Shown here one piece after another: positions 33,591-42,045 of a stretch of 64,000 nucleotides of DNA. The notes below the pieces were generated by a model, which did no database searches, was not told where the DNA came from, and was given only the letters and a program-made list of their open reading frames with translations. A program made the position numbers and the translations under genes. The first letter of the stretch is position 1, and every line of letters starts with the position of its first letter. This DNA is from Verrucomicrobium sp. GAS474. GTDB lineage: Bacteria > Verrucomicrobiota > Verrucomicrobiia > Methylacidiphilales > GAS474. The DNA is taken from contig NZ_LT629781.1 of assembly GCF_900105685.1 (NCBI RefSeq), positions 62,001-126,000 on the forward strand, given 5' to 3'.

Positions 33591-34982
33591 TTACTTGGAG
33601 AAGAAGGTGAGGTAGGGCTGCCCCTTCGCCTGGCGCCGGAGGAGGAGGGCCAGCTCGCGGGCGTGGTAATCGCCCCACATGGACGATTCACCACAGGGCA
33701 CCGACTGTCCGGCGGGGACGTGATCCCAGCCGTTCGGACGGTGGTAGACGGAGTGGAGGAGGAGGCCTTCGTGCTTCGGGTCCTCGGAGAGGTAAGGCGC
33801 GGCGAAGAGGGTCTTCGCGACCGTGAGGGCGGCCTTCTCGTAACGGAGGCCCTTCTCCTTCTCGCCGATCCGCTGGAGGTAGAGGCCGAGGCGGTAGAGA
33901 CCCTGCGCGGCGATGGCGGCGGCGGAGCTGTCGACCGGCTCGTGGGCGTTGAAGGGCTCGGCGGGGCGGTTCAGGTAATCGCCGAGGTGGACGAGGCCGG
34001 GAGCGCCGGTGTCCCAATAGGGAACGCCGCACGTCGGGGTCTGGGAGAGGTAGAAATCGGCGACCGCCTCGGCCACTTCGCGGAACCCCGCGAGGATCTT
34101 CGCCTTGCCGCCATAGGGCGCGAGCTCGTCGTCGGAGAGAGTCTCGAAGAATTCGATCTCCTCGGGGTAGCCCGCGAGGATCCAGGCGAGGCCGCGCGTC
34201 CACGTCGTGAAGGGACAGTAGCCCTGCTGGCTGTTCGGGCAGCGGTATTGGCCGTCGTTCGTGTTGAAGATCGATTCGTGGGCGGTGCGGCCCCGGAGCT
34301 CGGGCGTGTCGTAGGAGTCGCGGCCCTTGCCGTAGTAGACGGCGTATTTGGCCGTCGTCTCGGCGTGCTGGAGGAGGCGGCCGATCAGGTCGACCTGCTT
34401 GTCCCCTTCGGCCATGAACTTGTGGCCGAGGAGGTGGCTGACAGCGAGCGAGCGGAGGGAGCGGATCGTGTCGGCGAAGAGGGAGTGGGGCCCGTTGAAG
34501 GAATAGATATAGCCCGCGCCGTGGCCGATCTTCGTCCAGCGGGAAGCCTGGACCGCGCCGGAGATCTTCAGCGCGAGGACGTAGAAGTCCTTCTCGGCCT
34601 GGTTCGCCGGGATGCGGCCCTCGTTCTGGAGGCGGAGGAGGTTACCGTAGGTGCTGACGTTGTTGAAGCCGTGGTCATGGACGCCCGTGTGGCTGACGTG
34701 GGGGGCCATGAAGTCGACCGTCGCCTTGCGGCCCAGCTCGAGGAACGAGGCGTCGCCCGTCGCGTCGAACTGGAGGATGGCGGAGCCGAACTGGAAGCCC
34801 TGGGTCCACTCGGTCCAGCCGCGCGAGCCGTATTTCCCCGCGACGGTGAAGACCGGCGTGCCGTCGGCGGCGTTCCAGCGGCCTTGCAGCGCGTTGATCT
34901 TCTGCCCGGAGAGGGCGAAGAGGTGGTCGATCTGCGGCAGGAGGGCCGCAGGGGTCAGGGAGGAGTCAATCTGGATGGCCAT
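33591..34982 (-). CDS. GH88-like unsaturated glucuronyl hydrolase
   Basis: Hydrolyses 4,5-unsaturated uronic acids from the ends of lyase-cut polysaccharide fragments by hydration. The 463-residue protein folds as an alpha6/alpha6 barrel; conserved patches are VHDHGFNNVSTYGNLLRL with Asp103, SLFADTIRSLRSLA with Asp171 (the likely catalytic pair), TWTRGLAWILAGYPEE, VPYWDTGAPG, EPVDSSAAAIAAQGLYRLG and SMWGDYHARELALLL. There is no signal peptide, so it acts in the cytoplasm on imported oligosaccharides. The parent polymer (pectin, ulvan, glycosaminoglycan, alginate-like) cannot be read here. No polysaccharide lyase or transporter lies in the window. Confidence 0.85.
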   Translation of the reverse strand: MAIQIDSSLTPAALLPQIDHLFALSGQKINALQGRWNAADGTPVFTVAGKYGSRGWTEWTQGFQFGSAILQFDATGDASFLELGRKATVDFMAPHVSHTGVHDHGFNNVSTYGNLLRLQNEGRIPANQAEKDFYVLALKISGAVQASRWTKIGHGAGYIYSFNGPHSLFADTIRSLRSLAVSHLLGHKFMAEGDKQVDLIGRLLQHAETTAKYAVYYGKGRDSYDTPELRGRTAHESIFNTNDGQYRCPNSQQGYCPFTTWTRGLAWILAGYPEEIEFFETLSDDELAPYGGKAKILAGFREVAEAVADFYLSQTPTCGVPYWDTGAPGLVHLGDYLNRPAEPFNAHEPVDSSAAAIAAQGLYRLGLYLQRIGEKEKGLRYEKAALTVAKTLFAAPYLSEDPKHEGLLLHSVYHRPNGWDHVPAGQSVPCGESSMWGDYHARELALLLRRQAKGQPYLTFFSK

Positions 34983-35009
34983 GATAATAGAATCGTGAAC
35001 GTTGGATAA

Positions 35010-35828
35010 TTAGAGGCGGCGGATCTGGAGGCCGCCGTCGATGTCGATGACGGCGCCGGAGGAGAACGAGAGGTCGCCGTCGAGGAAGGCGCGGACCGCC
35101 CGGCCGACGTCGCCGGGATTGCCCCAGCGGCGCTGCGGGACGAGGCCGTCGGCGATGAGGGCGTCGTACTTGTCCTTAACGACCGTCGTCATGTCGGTCA
35201 TCATGATGCCGGGACGGAACTCGATGACCTGGATGCCCTCGGGAGCGAGGCGGGTCGCCCACAGGGAGCTCGCCATCGCGAGGCCCGCCTTGGAGATGCA
35301 ATACTCGCCGCGTCCGATCGAGGCCGTGTTCGCCGAGACCGAGCTGACGAAGGCGACCTTCCGGCCCGAAGGGATGGCCGAGGGCGTCGGATTCTTCAGC
35401 CAATGATTCGCGACGAGCTGGGTGAGGAAGTAGGGGCCCTTGAGGTTGACGCCGATCAGCTCGTCGAAGCTCTCCTCGGTCGTCGCCGTGACGTCGGCGC
35501 GGACGCGCGGGGCCATCCCGGCGTTGTTCACGAGGGCGTCGAGCTGGCCGTCGTAAGCCTGGAGGACCTGGTCGAGGAGCGCCGTCCGGTCGGAGGAGGA
35601 GCCGAGGTCGCCGCTGACGGGGATGAACTTCTGCGCTGGGTTCACGGCCTTCGCGGCGCAGGCGGAGGCGGCCTCCGCGGCGGCCTCCTTGTTGCGGGCG
35701 TAGTGGATGGCGACGCTGTAACCCGCCTCGGCGAGGACTTCGGCGACGCCCCGGCCCAGGCCGCGGCTCGATCCGGTGACGAGGGCCACGGGAGGAACGG
35801 AAAAAGTGACATTACCCATGAACGCCAT
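35010..35828 (-). CDS. Short-chain dehydrogenase/reductase, possible KduD-like enzyme
   Basis: NAD(P)-dependent SDR of 272 residues and first gene of the uronate operon. It has the cofactor loop ALVTGSSRGLGRGVAEVL, the NNAG motif in DALVNNAGMAPRV and the catalytic Ser and YxxxK in SSVSANTASIGRGEYCISKAG, then FRPGIMMTDM. Its sequence would often be annotated as 3-ketoacyl-ACP reductase. The context (GH88-like hydrolase, KDG kinase, KDPG aldolase) makes a 2-dehydro-3-deoxygluconate 5-dehydrogenase role plausible but unproven. The start is ATG 35828 or 35819. Confidence 0.85.
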   Translation of the reverse strand: MAFMGNVTFSVPPVALVTGSSRGLGRGVAEVLAEAGYSVAIHYARNKEAAAEAASACAAKAVNPAQKFIPVSGDLGSSSDRTALLDQVLQAYDGQLDALVNNAGMAPRVRADVTATTEESFDELIGVNLKGPYFLTQLVANHWLKNPTPSAIPSGRKVAFVSSVSANTASIGRGEYCISKAGLAMASSLWATRLAPEGIQVIEFRPGIMMTDMTTVVKDKYDALIADGLVPQRRWGNPGDVGRAVRAFLDGDLSFSSGAVIDIDGGLQIRRL

Positions 35829-35875
35829 GGTGGCCGATTTCGTTCTCGCCGGATAGAGGACAAGGCCTTACATTC

Positions 35876-35905
35876 TAGCATTAAAACGACCTTATTTTAA
35901 TGCTA
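35876..35905. promoter_or_regulatory. Palindromic operator between the uronate operon and its AraC regulator
   Basis: TAGCATTAAAA (35876-35886) and its exact reverse complement TTTTAATGCTA (35895-35905) are separated by 8 bases in the 91-bp divergent gap. The second half lies 14 bp before the regulator's ATG. It is the obvious candidate binding site for control of both directions. Confidence 0.65.
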
Positions 35906-35919
35906 ATGTCGATTTCCCC

Positions 35920-36795
35920 ATGCTGACCCGGGTTACGAAAAAGGGATACCAACCCCTCCTCCTCGAATCGCTCCACCTCCAGGCGGGGCCGATCCGGGTC
36001 CACCGGCTCCGGCTGAACCGCCACATCGAGGAAACCTCGGTCGTCGCCCTGCACGAGCATCCCTACTCCCAGCTCCTCATCTACGTCACCGGCCAGGGGG
36101 AACAACGCTGCGTCGACCGCCCCCCCACCGCCGTCCACAGCGGCACCGCCGCCCTCTTCCCGCCCCACGCCGCCCACTCCTTCGCCCCCGGCGGGGCGCG
36201 GCGGCCCCTCTGCCTCGTCGTCGATTTCGATTTCCGGGGCGCGGGGAAGTTCGCCCCCTGGATCGGCCTCCTCCCCCAATCGGAACGGGCCGAGATCGGC
36301 CGCTCCCTCTCCGCCCTCGTCCGGCTGAAGGACGCCGACCGCGCCGCCATCCGCCTCCGCGAGGCCGCCCTCGTCCTCTCGATCCTCGAGAAGGTCCTCC
36401 CCGCCGGGGGCTGGATGCCCCGGTTCCAGCCCGAGGGGGGCGAGGGCGCCCTCGTCCGGCGCACCCGCCAGCTCCTCGCCAGCCGGACCGGTCCCCGCAT
36501 CTCGAACCCGGAGCTGGCCCGCCGCCTCGGCTACCAGCAGGACTACCTCAACCGCCTCCTCCAGCGGGCCGCCGGGACGACCCTCGGCCAGCTCCGCGAC
36601 GCCCGACGCCTCGAGGAGGCGAAGAAGGCGTTGGCGAAGGGAAGCCCCGTCCGCAAGGCGGCCGCCGAGACCGGCTGGGCCGACGCCAATTACTTCACCC
36701 GCTGGTTCCGAAAACAGACCGGCCTCCCCCCTTCGCAATGGAGAAAGTCGAAACTGGATTCCCCGCAATCATTTAACCTCGAACCCTATTCCTAG
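35920..36795 (+). CDS. AraC family transcriptional regulator
   Basis: Sugar-responsive regulator of 291 residues. The N-terminal part is a cupin sensor (EHPYSQLLIYVTGQGEQRCV, then TAALFPPHAAHSFAPGG). The C-terminal part from about residue 190 carries two HTH motifs (ISNPELARRLGYQQDYLNRL and KAAAETGWADANYFTRWFRK), the second being the AraC signature. It is divergent from the six-gene uronate operon and probably activates it. The stop codon and last seven residues (NLEPYS region) fall in the terminal inverted repeat of the element at 36781-36993, so the C-terminus may have been altered by that insertion. Confidence 0.9.
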   Translation: MLTRVTKKGYQPLLLESLHLQAGPIRVHRLRLNRHIEETSVVALHEHPYSQLLIYVTGQGEQRCVDRPPTAVHSGTAALFPPHAAHSFAPGGARRPLCLVVDFDFRGAGKFAPWIGLLPQSERAEIGRSLSALVRLKDADRAAIRLREAALVLSILEKVLPAGGWMPRFQPEGGEGALVRRTRQLLASRTGPRISNPELARRLGYQQDYLNRLLQRAAGTTLGQLRDARRLEEAKKALAKGSPVRKAAAETGWADANYFTRWFRKQTGLPPSQWRKSKLDSPQSFNLEPYS

Positions 36796-36993
36796 GTTAG
36801 ACAAGCCCGCGCCGGAGGGGCTGCGCCCCCTTCCCGTAGGCGCGCGTAACGCCGCAGGCCTGAATGGCCTGCTAGGCCGCGCGGAACACCCGGGAAGGGG
36901 CGCAGTGGCGCATCGGCCACACCGCGTCGCTCGCGCCTTGATGGAGAGCCTTTTTGAAGCAACGCGGGCTTGTCTAACCTAGGAATAGGGTTC
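36781..36993 (+). repeat. Intergenic palindromic repeat, family 2, copy 2, with perfect 31-bp ends
   Basis: The 213-bp element is bounded by perfect 31-bp inverted repeats, 36781-36811 and 36963-36993, containing CCTAGGTTAGACAAGCCCGC. The interior holds smaller palindromes (AGGCCTGAATGGCCT; TTCCCG...CGGGAA) and shares ordered blocks with 27760-27939 on the other strand. It supplies the stop codon of the AraC gene. It carries no coding sequence and looks like a MITE-like or REP-like element. No target-site duplication was recognised. Confidence 0.75.
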
Positions 36994-36997
36994 TAAG

Positions 36998-38101
36998 TTG
37001 ATCATCTTGAGTTCCTCTCTTAAAAAGAAAGTCATCGTGACCGGCGGCGCCGGGTTCGTCGGAACCACCCTCGCCCTGGCCTTCCGTCGTCTTCGTCCGG
37101 AGTGGGAACTCCTCTGCGTCGACAACCTCATCCGCCCGGGCAGCGAGGGGAACCGCTCCCGCCTGAAGGAAGCGGGGATCCCCTTCCGCCACGCCGATCT
37201 CCGCGTCCGCAGCGACATCGATTCCCTACCGAAAGCCGACTGGCTGATCGACGCCGCCGCCAACGCCAGCGTCCTCGCCGGGCTCGACGGGGACAACGGG
37301 AGCCGCCAGCTCATCGAGCACAACCTCGGCGGGACGATCGACCTCCTCGAATACTGCAAGCGCCACAAGGCCGGGTTCCTCCTCCTCTCGACCAGCCGCG
37401 TCTACTCGATCCCCGAGCTCGCCGCGATCCCCGTCCAGGTCGACAACGGCGCCTTCGCTCCCGATCCCTTCCAGCTCGACGCCTGGCCCTCCGGGCTGAC
37501 CAAGGAAGGCGTCTCGACCCACTTCTCGACAAAGCCCCCCGTCTCCCTCTACGGGACGACGAAGCTCGCCTCGGAACTCCTCGCCCTCGAATACGCCCAC
37601 GCCTTCGGCTTCCCCGCCGTCATCAACCGCTGCGGGAACCTCGCCGGGGCGGGCCAGTTCGGCCGGATCGACCAGGGAATCTTCGCCTACTGGATCAACG
37701 CGTGGCTCCAGAAGAAGACGCTGAAATACATCGGCTTCGACGGCCAGGGCCACCAGGTCCGCGACTGCCTCCATCCCGACGATTTGGCCGACCTCCTGGT
37801 GAAGCAGATCGAGAACCCCGGCACCGCCCCCTCCCTCCAGAACGTCTCCGGCGGCAACGAGCGATCCGTCTCCCTCAAAAACCTCAGCGCGTGGTGCGAG
37901 GAACACCTCGGCCCCCACGCCGTCGAGAGCGTCCCCCAGACCCGCCCCTTCGACATCCCCTGGATGGTTCTCGACGCCGGCGAGGCCCGCGCCCGCTGGG
38001 ACTGGACGCCGAAACGCTCCCTCGACTCCATCTTCGCCGAGATCGCCCACCACGGGCAGAACCATCCCCGCTGGATCGAGACCTGCCTCGCCGAAGCCTA
38101 A
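36998..38101 (+). CDS. NAD-dependent nucleotide-sugar epimerase/dehydratase (CDP-paratose 2-epimerase-like)
   Basis: Extended SDR acting on nucleotide sugars. The 367-residue protein has the Rossmann loop VIVTGGAGFVGTTLALAF, LLLSTSRVYSIPEL and the active-site Tyr/Lys in SLYGTTKLASELLALEYA. Next come INRCGNLAGAGQFGRIDQG and VRDCLHPDDLADLL; the RCG...DQG pattern is that of CDP-paratose 2-epimerase-like enzymes. The start is TTG at 36998 (or TTG 37007); there is no ATG before the Rossmann loop. It starts 5 bp after the repeat element, so that element must carry or displace the promoter. Followed by a GT2 gene and a second epimerase gene in the same direction. Confidence 0.83.
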   Translation: MIILSSSLKKKVIVTGGAGFVGTTLALAFRRLRPEWELLCVDNLIRPGSEGNRSRLKEAGIPFRHADLRVRSDIDSLPKADWLIDAAANASVLAGLDGDNGSRQLIEHNLGGTIDLLEYCKRHKAGFLLLSTSRVYSIPELAAIPVQVDNGAFAPDPFQLDAWPSGLTKEGVSTHFSTKPPVSLYGTTKLASELLALEYAHAFGFPAVINRCGNLAGAGQFGRIDQGIFAYWINAWLQKKTLKYIGFDGQGHQVRDCLHPDDLADLLVKQIENPGTAPSLQNVSGGNERSVSLKNLSAWCEEHLGPHAVESVPQTRPFDIPWMVLDAGEARARWDWTPKRSLDSIFAEIAHHGQNHPRWIETCLAEA

Positions 38102-38141
38102 TCCCAGTCGACCGCAAATAGACCCGAGACCGCCACCCTCC

Positions 38142-38921
38142 ATGATCTCCCCGCCCCCCACCGAAGGCCTCCCGCCCCTCCAGCTCCTCTCCATCGTCAT
38201 CCCCGCGCGGGACGAGGAGGGATGCATCGCCTCGACGGTGGAGCACCTCCACCTGGAGCTCCGCCTCCACGGCGTCCCGCACGAGATCGTCGTCGTCGAC
38301 GACGGCAGCCGGGACCGCACCTGGGCGATCCTCGAAGACCTCCGCACCCGCCTCCCCGAGCTGAAGCCGGTCCAGAACGCCGGCCGCCACGGCTTCGGCT
38401 GCGCCATCATCTACGGCCTCGACCACAGCACCGGCGATGCCGTCACCATCATGATGGCCGACGAGTCCGACGACTCCCGCGACGTCGTCCGCTACTGGAA
38501 GGAACTGAACAAGGGCTACGAGTGCGTCTTCGGCAGCCGCTTCATGCGCGGCGGCGGCGTCATCGACTACCCCCGGATCAAGTACATCCTGAACCGGATG
38601 GCGAATTTCTTCGTGAAGTGCCTCTTCGGCATCCCGATCAACGACACGACGAACGCCTTCAAGGCCTACCGCCGCACCGTCATCGACGGCTGCCGCCCCC
38701 TCATCTCACCCCACTTCAACCTCACCGTCGAGCTCCCGCTGAAGGCGATCGTCCGGGGCTACTCCTGGACGACGATGCCGATCACCTGGCGCAACCGCCG
38801 CACCGGCGAGGCCAAGCTGAAGATCAAGGAAATGGGCTCCCGCTACCTCTTCATCTGCGCCTACATCTGGCTCGAGCGCGCCCTCAGCCGGGGCGACTAC
38901 CGCCGTCCCAAGACCTCCTAA
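38142..38921 (+). CDS. Family 2 glycosyltransferase (dolichol-phosphate mannosyltransferase-like)
   Basis: GT-A transferase of 259 residues. It has [20 protein letters not shown], the nucleotide-binding [19 protein letters not shown], the metal-binding region [16 protein letters not shown] (where the usual DxD reads ADE-S-D) and [17 protein letters not shown]. Homologues transfer sugars to polyprenyl phosphate. No C-terminal membrane anchor is seen. It sits between two nucleotide-sugar epimerase genes (40 bp and 25 bp gaps), pointing to synthesis and transfer of an unusual sugar of a surface glycan. Confidence 0.87.
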   Translation: MISPPPTEGLPPLQLLSIVIPARDEEGCIASTVEHLHLELRLHGVPHEIVVVDDGSRDRTWAILEDLRTRLPELKPVQNAGRHGFGCAIIYGLDHSTGDAVTIMMADESDDSRDVVRYWKELNKGYECVFGSRFMRGGGVIDYPRIKYILNRMANFFVKCLFGIPINDTTNAFKAYRRTVIDGCRPLISPHFNLTVELPLKAIVRGYSWTTMPITWRNRRTGEAKLKIKEMGSRYLFICAYIWLERALSRGDYRRPKTS

Positions 38922-38946
38922 TCCTTTCCCCCTTCAAACAAATACA

Positions 38947-40014
38947 ATGAGCATCGCCCTGGTCACCGGCTCCGCCGGCCTCATCGGATCGGAAACCTGC
39001 AAGCGTTTCCACGCCGAAGGATTCGACGTCGTCGGCATCGACAACAACATGCGCGCCCGCTTCTTCGGCGAGAACGCCTCGAACGAGGGGAACCGGAAGA
39101 GCCTGGAAAGCGCCCTCAAGAACTACCGCCACCACGCCCTCGACATCCGGGACTTCGACGCGGTGAACGCCCTCTTCCAGAGCCTCGGCAAGGAAATCGC
39201 CGTCGTCGTCCACACCGCCGCCCAGCCCTCCCACGACTGGGCGGCCCGCGAGCCCCTCACCGACTTCGGCGTCAACGCCACCGGCACCCTCCACCTCCTC
39301 GAGGCGACCCGGCTCCACGCCCCCGACGCCGTCTTCATCTTCACCAGCACGAACAAGGTCTACGGCGACGCGCCGAACCTCCTCCCCCTCCGGGAACTCG
39401 AGACCCGCTGGGAAATCGATCCCTCCCACCCCTACACCATCGGCATCGACGAACACCTCTCCATCGACCAGTCGAAGCACTCCCTCTTCGGGGCGAGCAA
39501 GGTGGCCGCCGACGTCCTCGTCCAGGAATACGGCCGCTACTTCGGGATGCGGACGGCTATCTTCCGCGGCGGCTGCCTCACCGGCCCCGCCCACTCCGGC
39601 ACCGAGCTCCACGGCTTCCTCGCCTACCTGATGAAGTGCACCGTCATCGGCAAGGAATACCGGGTCTTCGGCTACAAGGGGAAGCAGGTCCGGGACAACA
39701 TCCACTCCGTCGACCTCATCGAGGCCTTCTGGCAGTTCTTCAAGAAGCCCCGCGTCGCCGAGGTCTACAACATCGGCGGCAGCCGCCACTCGAACTGCTC
39801 GATGAAGGAGGCGATCGCCCTCTGCGAGGAGATCAGCGGGAACAAGCTCCCCCACACGTACGTCGAGGACAACCGCATCGGCGACCACATCTGGTACGTC
39901 AGCGACGTCCGGAAGTTCCAGTCACACTATCCGGAGTGGAAGTACCGGTACGACATCCGCGGGATCCTGCAGGAGATCCACGACCATACGAAGGCAGAGA
40001 TCGCGAAGGGGTAG
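38947..40014 (+). CDS. NAD-dependent epimerase/dehydratase with Phe in place of the catalytic Tyr
   Basis: Extended SDR of 355 residues with [18 protein letters not shown] at the N-terminus and [30 protein letters not shown] follows, then [34 protein letters not shown] and [13 protein letters not shown]. In the position of the YxxxK catalytic motif the sequence reads [12 protein letters not shown], so the Lys is kept but the Tyr is Phe. Codon reading at this place is unambiguous (TTC). The enzyme may use another acid, belong to a subgroup with this change, or be inactive. It is the last gene of the three-gene epimerase/GT2 group and is followed by a family 1 repeat. Confidence 0.82.
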   Translation: MSIALVTGSAGLIGSETCKRFHAEGFDVVGIDNNMRARFFGENASNEGNRKSLESALKNYRHHALDIRDFDAVNALFQSLGKEIAVVVHTAAQPSHDWAAREPLTDFGVNATGTLHLLEATRLHAPDAVFIFTSTNKVYGDAPNLLPLRELETRWEIDPSHPYTIGIDEHLSIDQSKHSLFGASKVAADVLVQEYGRYFGMRTAIFRGGCLTGPAHSGTELHGFLAYLMKCTVIGKEYRVFGYKGKQVRDNIHSVDLIEAFWQFFKKPRVAEVYNIGGSRHSNCSMKEAIALCEEISGNKLPHTYVEDNRIGDHIWYVSDVRKFQSHYPEWKYRYDIRGILQEIHDHTKAEIAKG

Positions 40015-40037
40015 GGCGGCTCGAAAGGGGGGACCTT

Positions 40038-40358
40038 CCCGAAGCGTCTCTCTCCCATACGCCCCTCTCCCAATAGGAGTCTGGGCGTATTGGCCCTGTC
40101 TATCCCTATCGCTCGTACCCTCGGGCGCTCAGGGAAGCAGCGGATTTTAAAACAGTTCGGAGACACGGCGCCGCCAAAGCGCGTCCGCCAAGTTCAGGCC
40201 CTCCGAAGGGGAGGTCACGGAGGGGCGAAGCCCCTCTGTGGCTATAAAGCGGATCGCCTCCATCTGTACAGGGTTGACCGCGCAGGTCCCGAAGGGCTGC
40301 CCCGCTTTCCTGGCATCCAGGGAAGAGGATCGCTTGGGAGAAACCACGCGTCCGCAGG
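40038..40358 (+). repeat. Intergenic repeat family 1, copy A
   Basis: Fills the 367-bp gap between 40014 and 40382. It shares with copy B (49018-49300) the blocks CTCTCCCAATAGGAGTCTGG, GGGCGTATTGGCCC, CCCTATCGCTCGTA, GCCAAAGCGCGTCCGCC, AGTTCAGGCCCTC and TGTACAGGGTTGACCGCG. With copies C and D it shares the core hairpin GAGGGGCGAAGCCCCTC (40231-40247 region), CTGTACAGGG and CCCGAAGGGC. Its right end, CGCTTGGGAGAAACCACGCG, is the same module found in C and D, here inverted relative to the core. No open frame looks like protein. Confidence 0.8.
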
Positions 40359-40381
40359 TCAGAGACCGGGACGTACCCTAT

Positions 40382-41839
40382 CTACCGCCGCACGTCGCCT
40401 TCCAGCATCAACTCGGACTGGGGCTGCGGCGAGACCGTCAGGCCGAGCTGCCGGGCCGAGGCCTGGAGGAGTTGCTCGACGGTGAAGGGCTTCGGGAGGA
40501 AATCGAGCCCTGCCCGCTTGATCTCGATCAGGTAATGGTCGTCGAGTTCGGTGCCGCTGATGAAGATGAAGGGCTTGTTCGGCTCCTCGCCCCGGATCGC
40601 CAGCAGGACCTCGAAGCCGTCCATGTAGGGCATGTCGACGTCGGAGACGACGAGGTCGAATTTCTCCCCCTCCTTCTGGCTGCCGACCAGGGAGACGGCC
40701 TCGACGCCGTTGGCCGCCGTGGTGACGTGGTAGCCGTAGTGCTCCAGCATCGCCTTCGAGACGCGGCGGACGACGTTGTCGTCGTCGATGAAGAGGACCC
40801 GCTTGCCCTGGCCCAGCGGGATGTCGCTCCGCACCGGCAGGGTGTCGCTGGAGCCTCCCTCCGATTGCCCGACGGAGAGGGCCGGGAAGTGGAGGAGGAA
40901 CTGGGTCCCCTTCCCCACCTCGCTCTCGACGCTCACGAAGCCGCCGAGGCGCTTCACGATGCCGATCACGGTGGAGAGCCCGAGGCCGGTCCCCTTGCCC
41001 GGCTCCTTCGTCGTGAAGAGGGGCTCGAAGATCCGCGCGATCACGTCGTTCGGGATGCCGCAGCCGGAATCGCCGACGGAGAGGACGACGAACGGCCCCG
41101 GGGCGATCCCCTGGCGCTTCGCCACCATCCGCTCGTCGAGGATCACGTTGACGGCCTTCACCGTCAGGTGGCCGCCGACCGGCATCATCGCGTCCCGCGC
41201 GTTCACGCAGAGGTTGAGGAGGATCTGGTGCATCTCCGTCGCGTTGCCGAAGACGTTCCACAGCCCTTTCTCGACGTTGGTCTCGATCGAGATGCAATGG
41301 GGGAACGTGTCCCGGACGATCTTCGCCATGTCGTCGATCAGGGTCCGCAGGCGAAGGGGGCCGTCCTCGCCGCGCTTGCCCCGGACGAAGGTCAGGATCT
41401 GCTTCACCATCGCCGCGCCGCGCTGCGCCGAGGAATCGACCGTCTCGAGGAGCGCCTTCCGCTCCTTCTCGTCATTCGTATCCTCCAGCAGCTGGAGGCC
41501 GATGAGGACCGGCGTGAGGGCGTTGTTGAGATCGTGGGCGACCCCCGCCGCGAGGGCACCGATGTTCTCCATCCATTGTCCGCGCCGGAGCTGCTCCTCG
41601 TAGCTGCGGGCCTGGATCTCCATTCCCTCGACGAGGGAGGCGAGGCGCAGGGCCTCGGCCCGGAGCCTCGTCACTTCCTCAGCCTGCCGCGCATTCGCCT
41701 CGGCGAGCGCCTCCGCCTTCCGCGCGTCCCGGGCCAGGCGGCGGAGTTTCCAGAGTAAAAAAGCGAGGATCGCCAGCGCGATTACCAGGGATAATCCGGC
41801 CCCCGTCAGCCCATGAGATGCAGCGAAAAACGGGTTCAT
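40382..41839 (-). CDS. Hybrid sensor histidine kinase / response regulator
   Basis: Two-component protein of 485 residues. There is one N-terminal membrane segment (LSLVIALAILAFLLWKL, residues 16-32), a coiled-coil to about residue 90, the H-box with phospho-His102 in LAAGVAHDLNNALTP, and the ATPase boxes NLCVNARDAMM, DSGCGIPND and GTGLGLSTVIGIVKRLGG. A C-terminal receiver domain follows (about 345-460) with phospho-acceptor Asp400 in LVVSDVDMPYMDG and the Lys in FLPKPF. No periplasmic sensor domain or PAS domain is visible, so the input is unclear. There is no adjacent partner regulator; output may be through phosphotransfer. Confidence 0.9.
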   Translation of the reverse strand: MNPFFAASHGLTGAGLSLVIALAILAFLLWKLRRLARDARKAEALAEANARQAEEVTRLRAEALRLASLVEGMEIQARSYEEQLRRGQWMENIGALAAGVAHDLNNALTPVLIGLQLLEDTNDEKERKALLETVDSSAQRGAAMVKQILTFVRGKRGEDGPLRLRTLIDDMAKIVRDTFPHCISIETNVEKGLWNVFGNATEMHQILLNLCVNARDAMMPVGGHLTVKAVNVILDERMVAKRQGIAPGPFVVLSVGDSGCGIPNDVIARIFEPLFTTKEPGKGTGLGLSTVIGIVKRLGGFVSVESEVGKGTQFLLHFPALSVGQSEGGSSDTLPVRSDIPLGQGKRVLFIDDDNVVRRVSKAMLEHYGYHVTTAANGVEAVSLVGSQKEGEKFDLVVSDVDMPYMDGFEVLLAIRGEEPNKPFIFISGTELDDHYLIEIKRAGLDFLPKPFTVEQLLQASARQLGLTVSPQPQSELMLEGDVRR

Positions 41840-42045
41840 TGGATGACGTTGAAAACCACGGGGCCATTAAAATCACCCCCCTTCCAGACTTCAAATCTTT
41901 AAATCGCCATTGGTGGAATTACCTACCCAAAAACGCTCCAAGGACGTTAAACGACATGACCGGATTGAGGGCGTCTTTGTTCCCAATCTCCCCATTCCCC
42001 GCATTCCCCGCGACACGGACAGCGTGCCCGCCATCGGATAAAGAA

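Noticed and set aside
41818-42045. N-terminal extension of the fibre-like protein
   Set aside because: The open frame upstream of 42046 overlaps the start of the histidine kinase gene and has no conserved or structured look.
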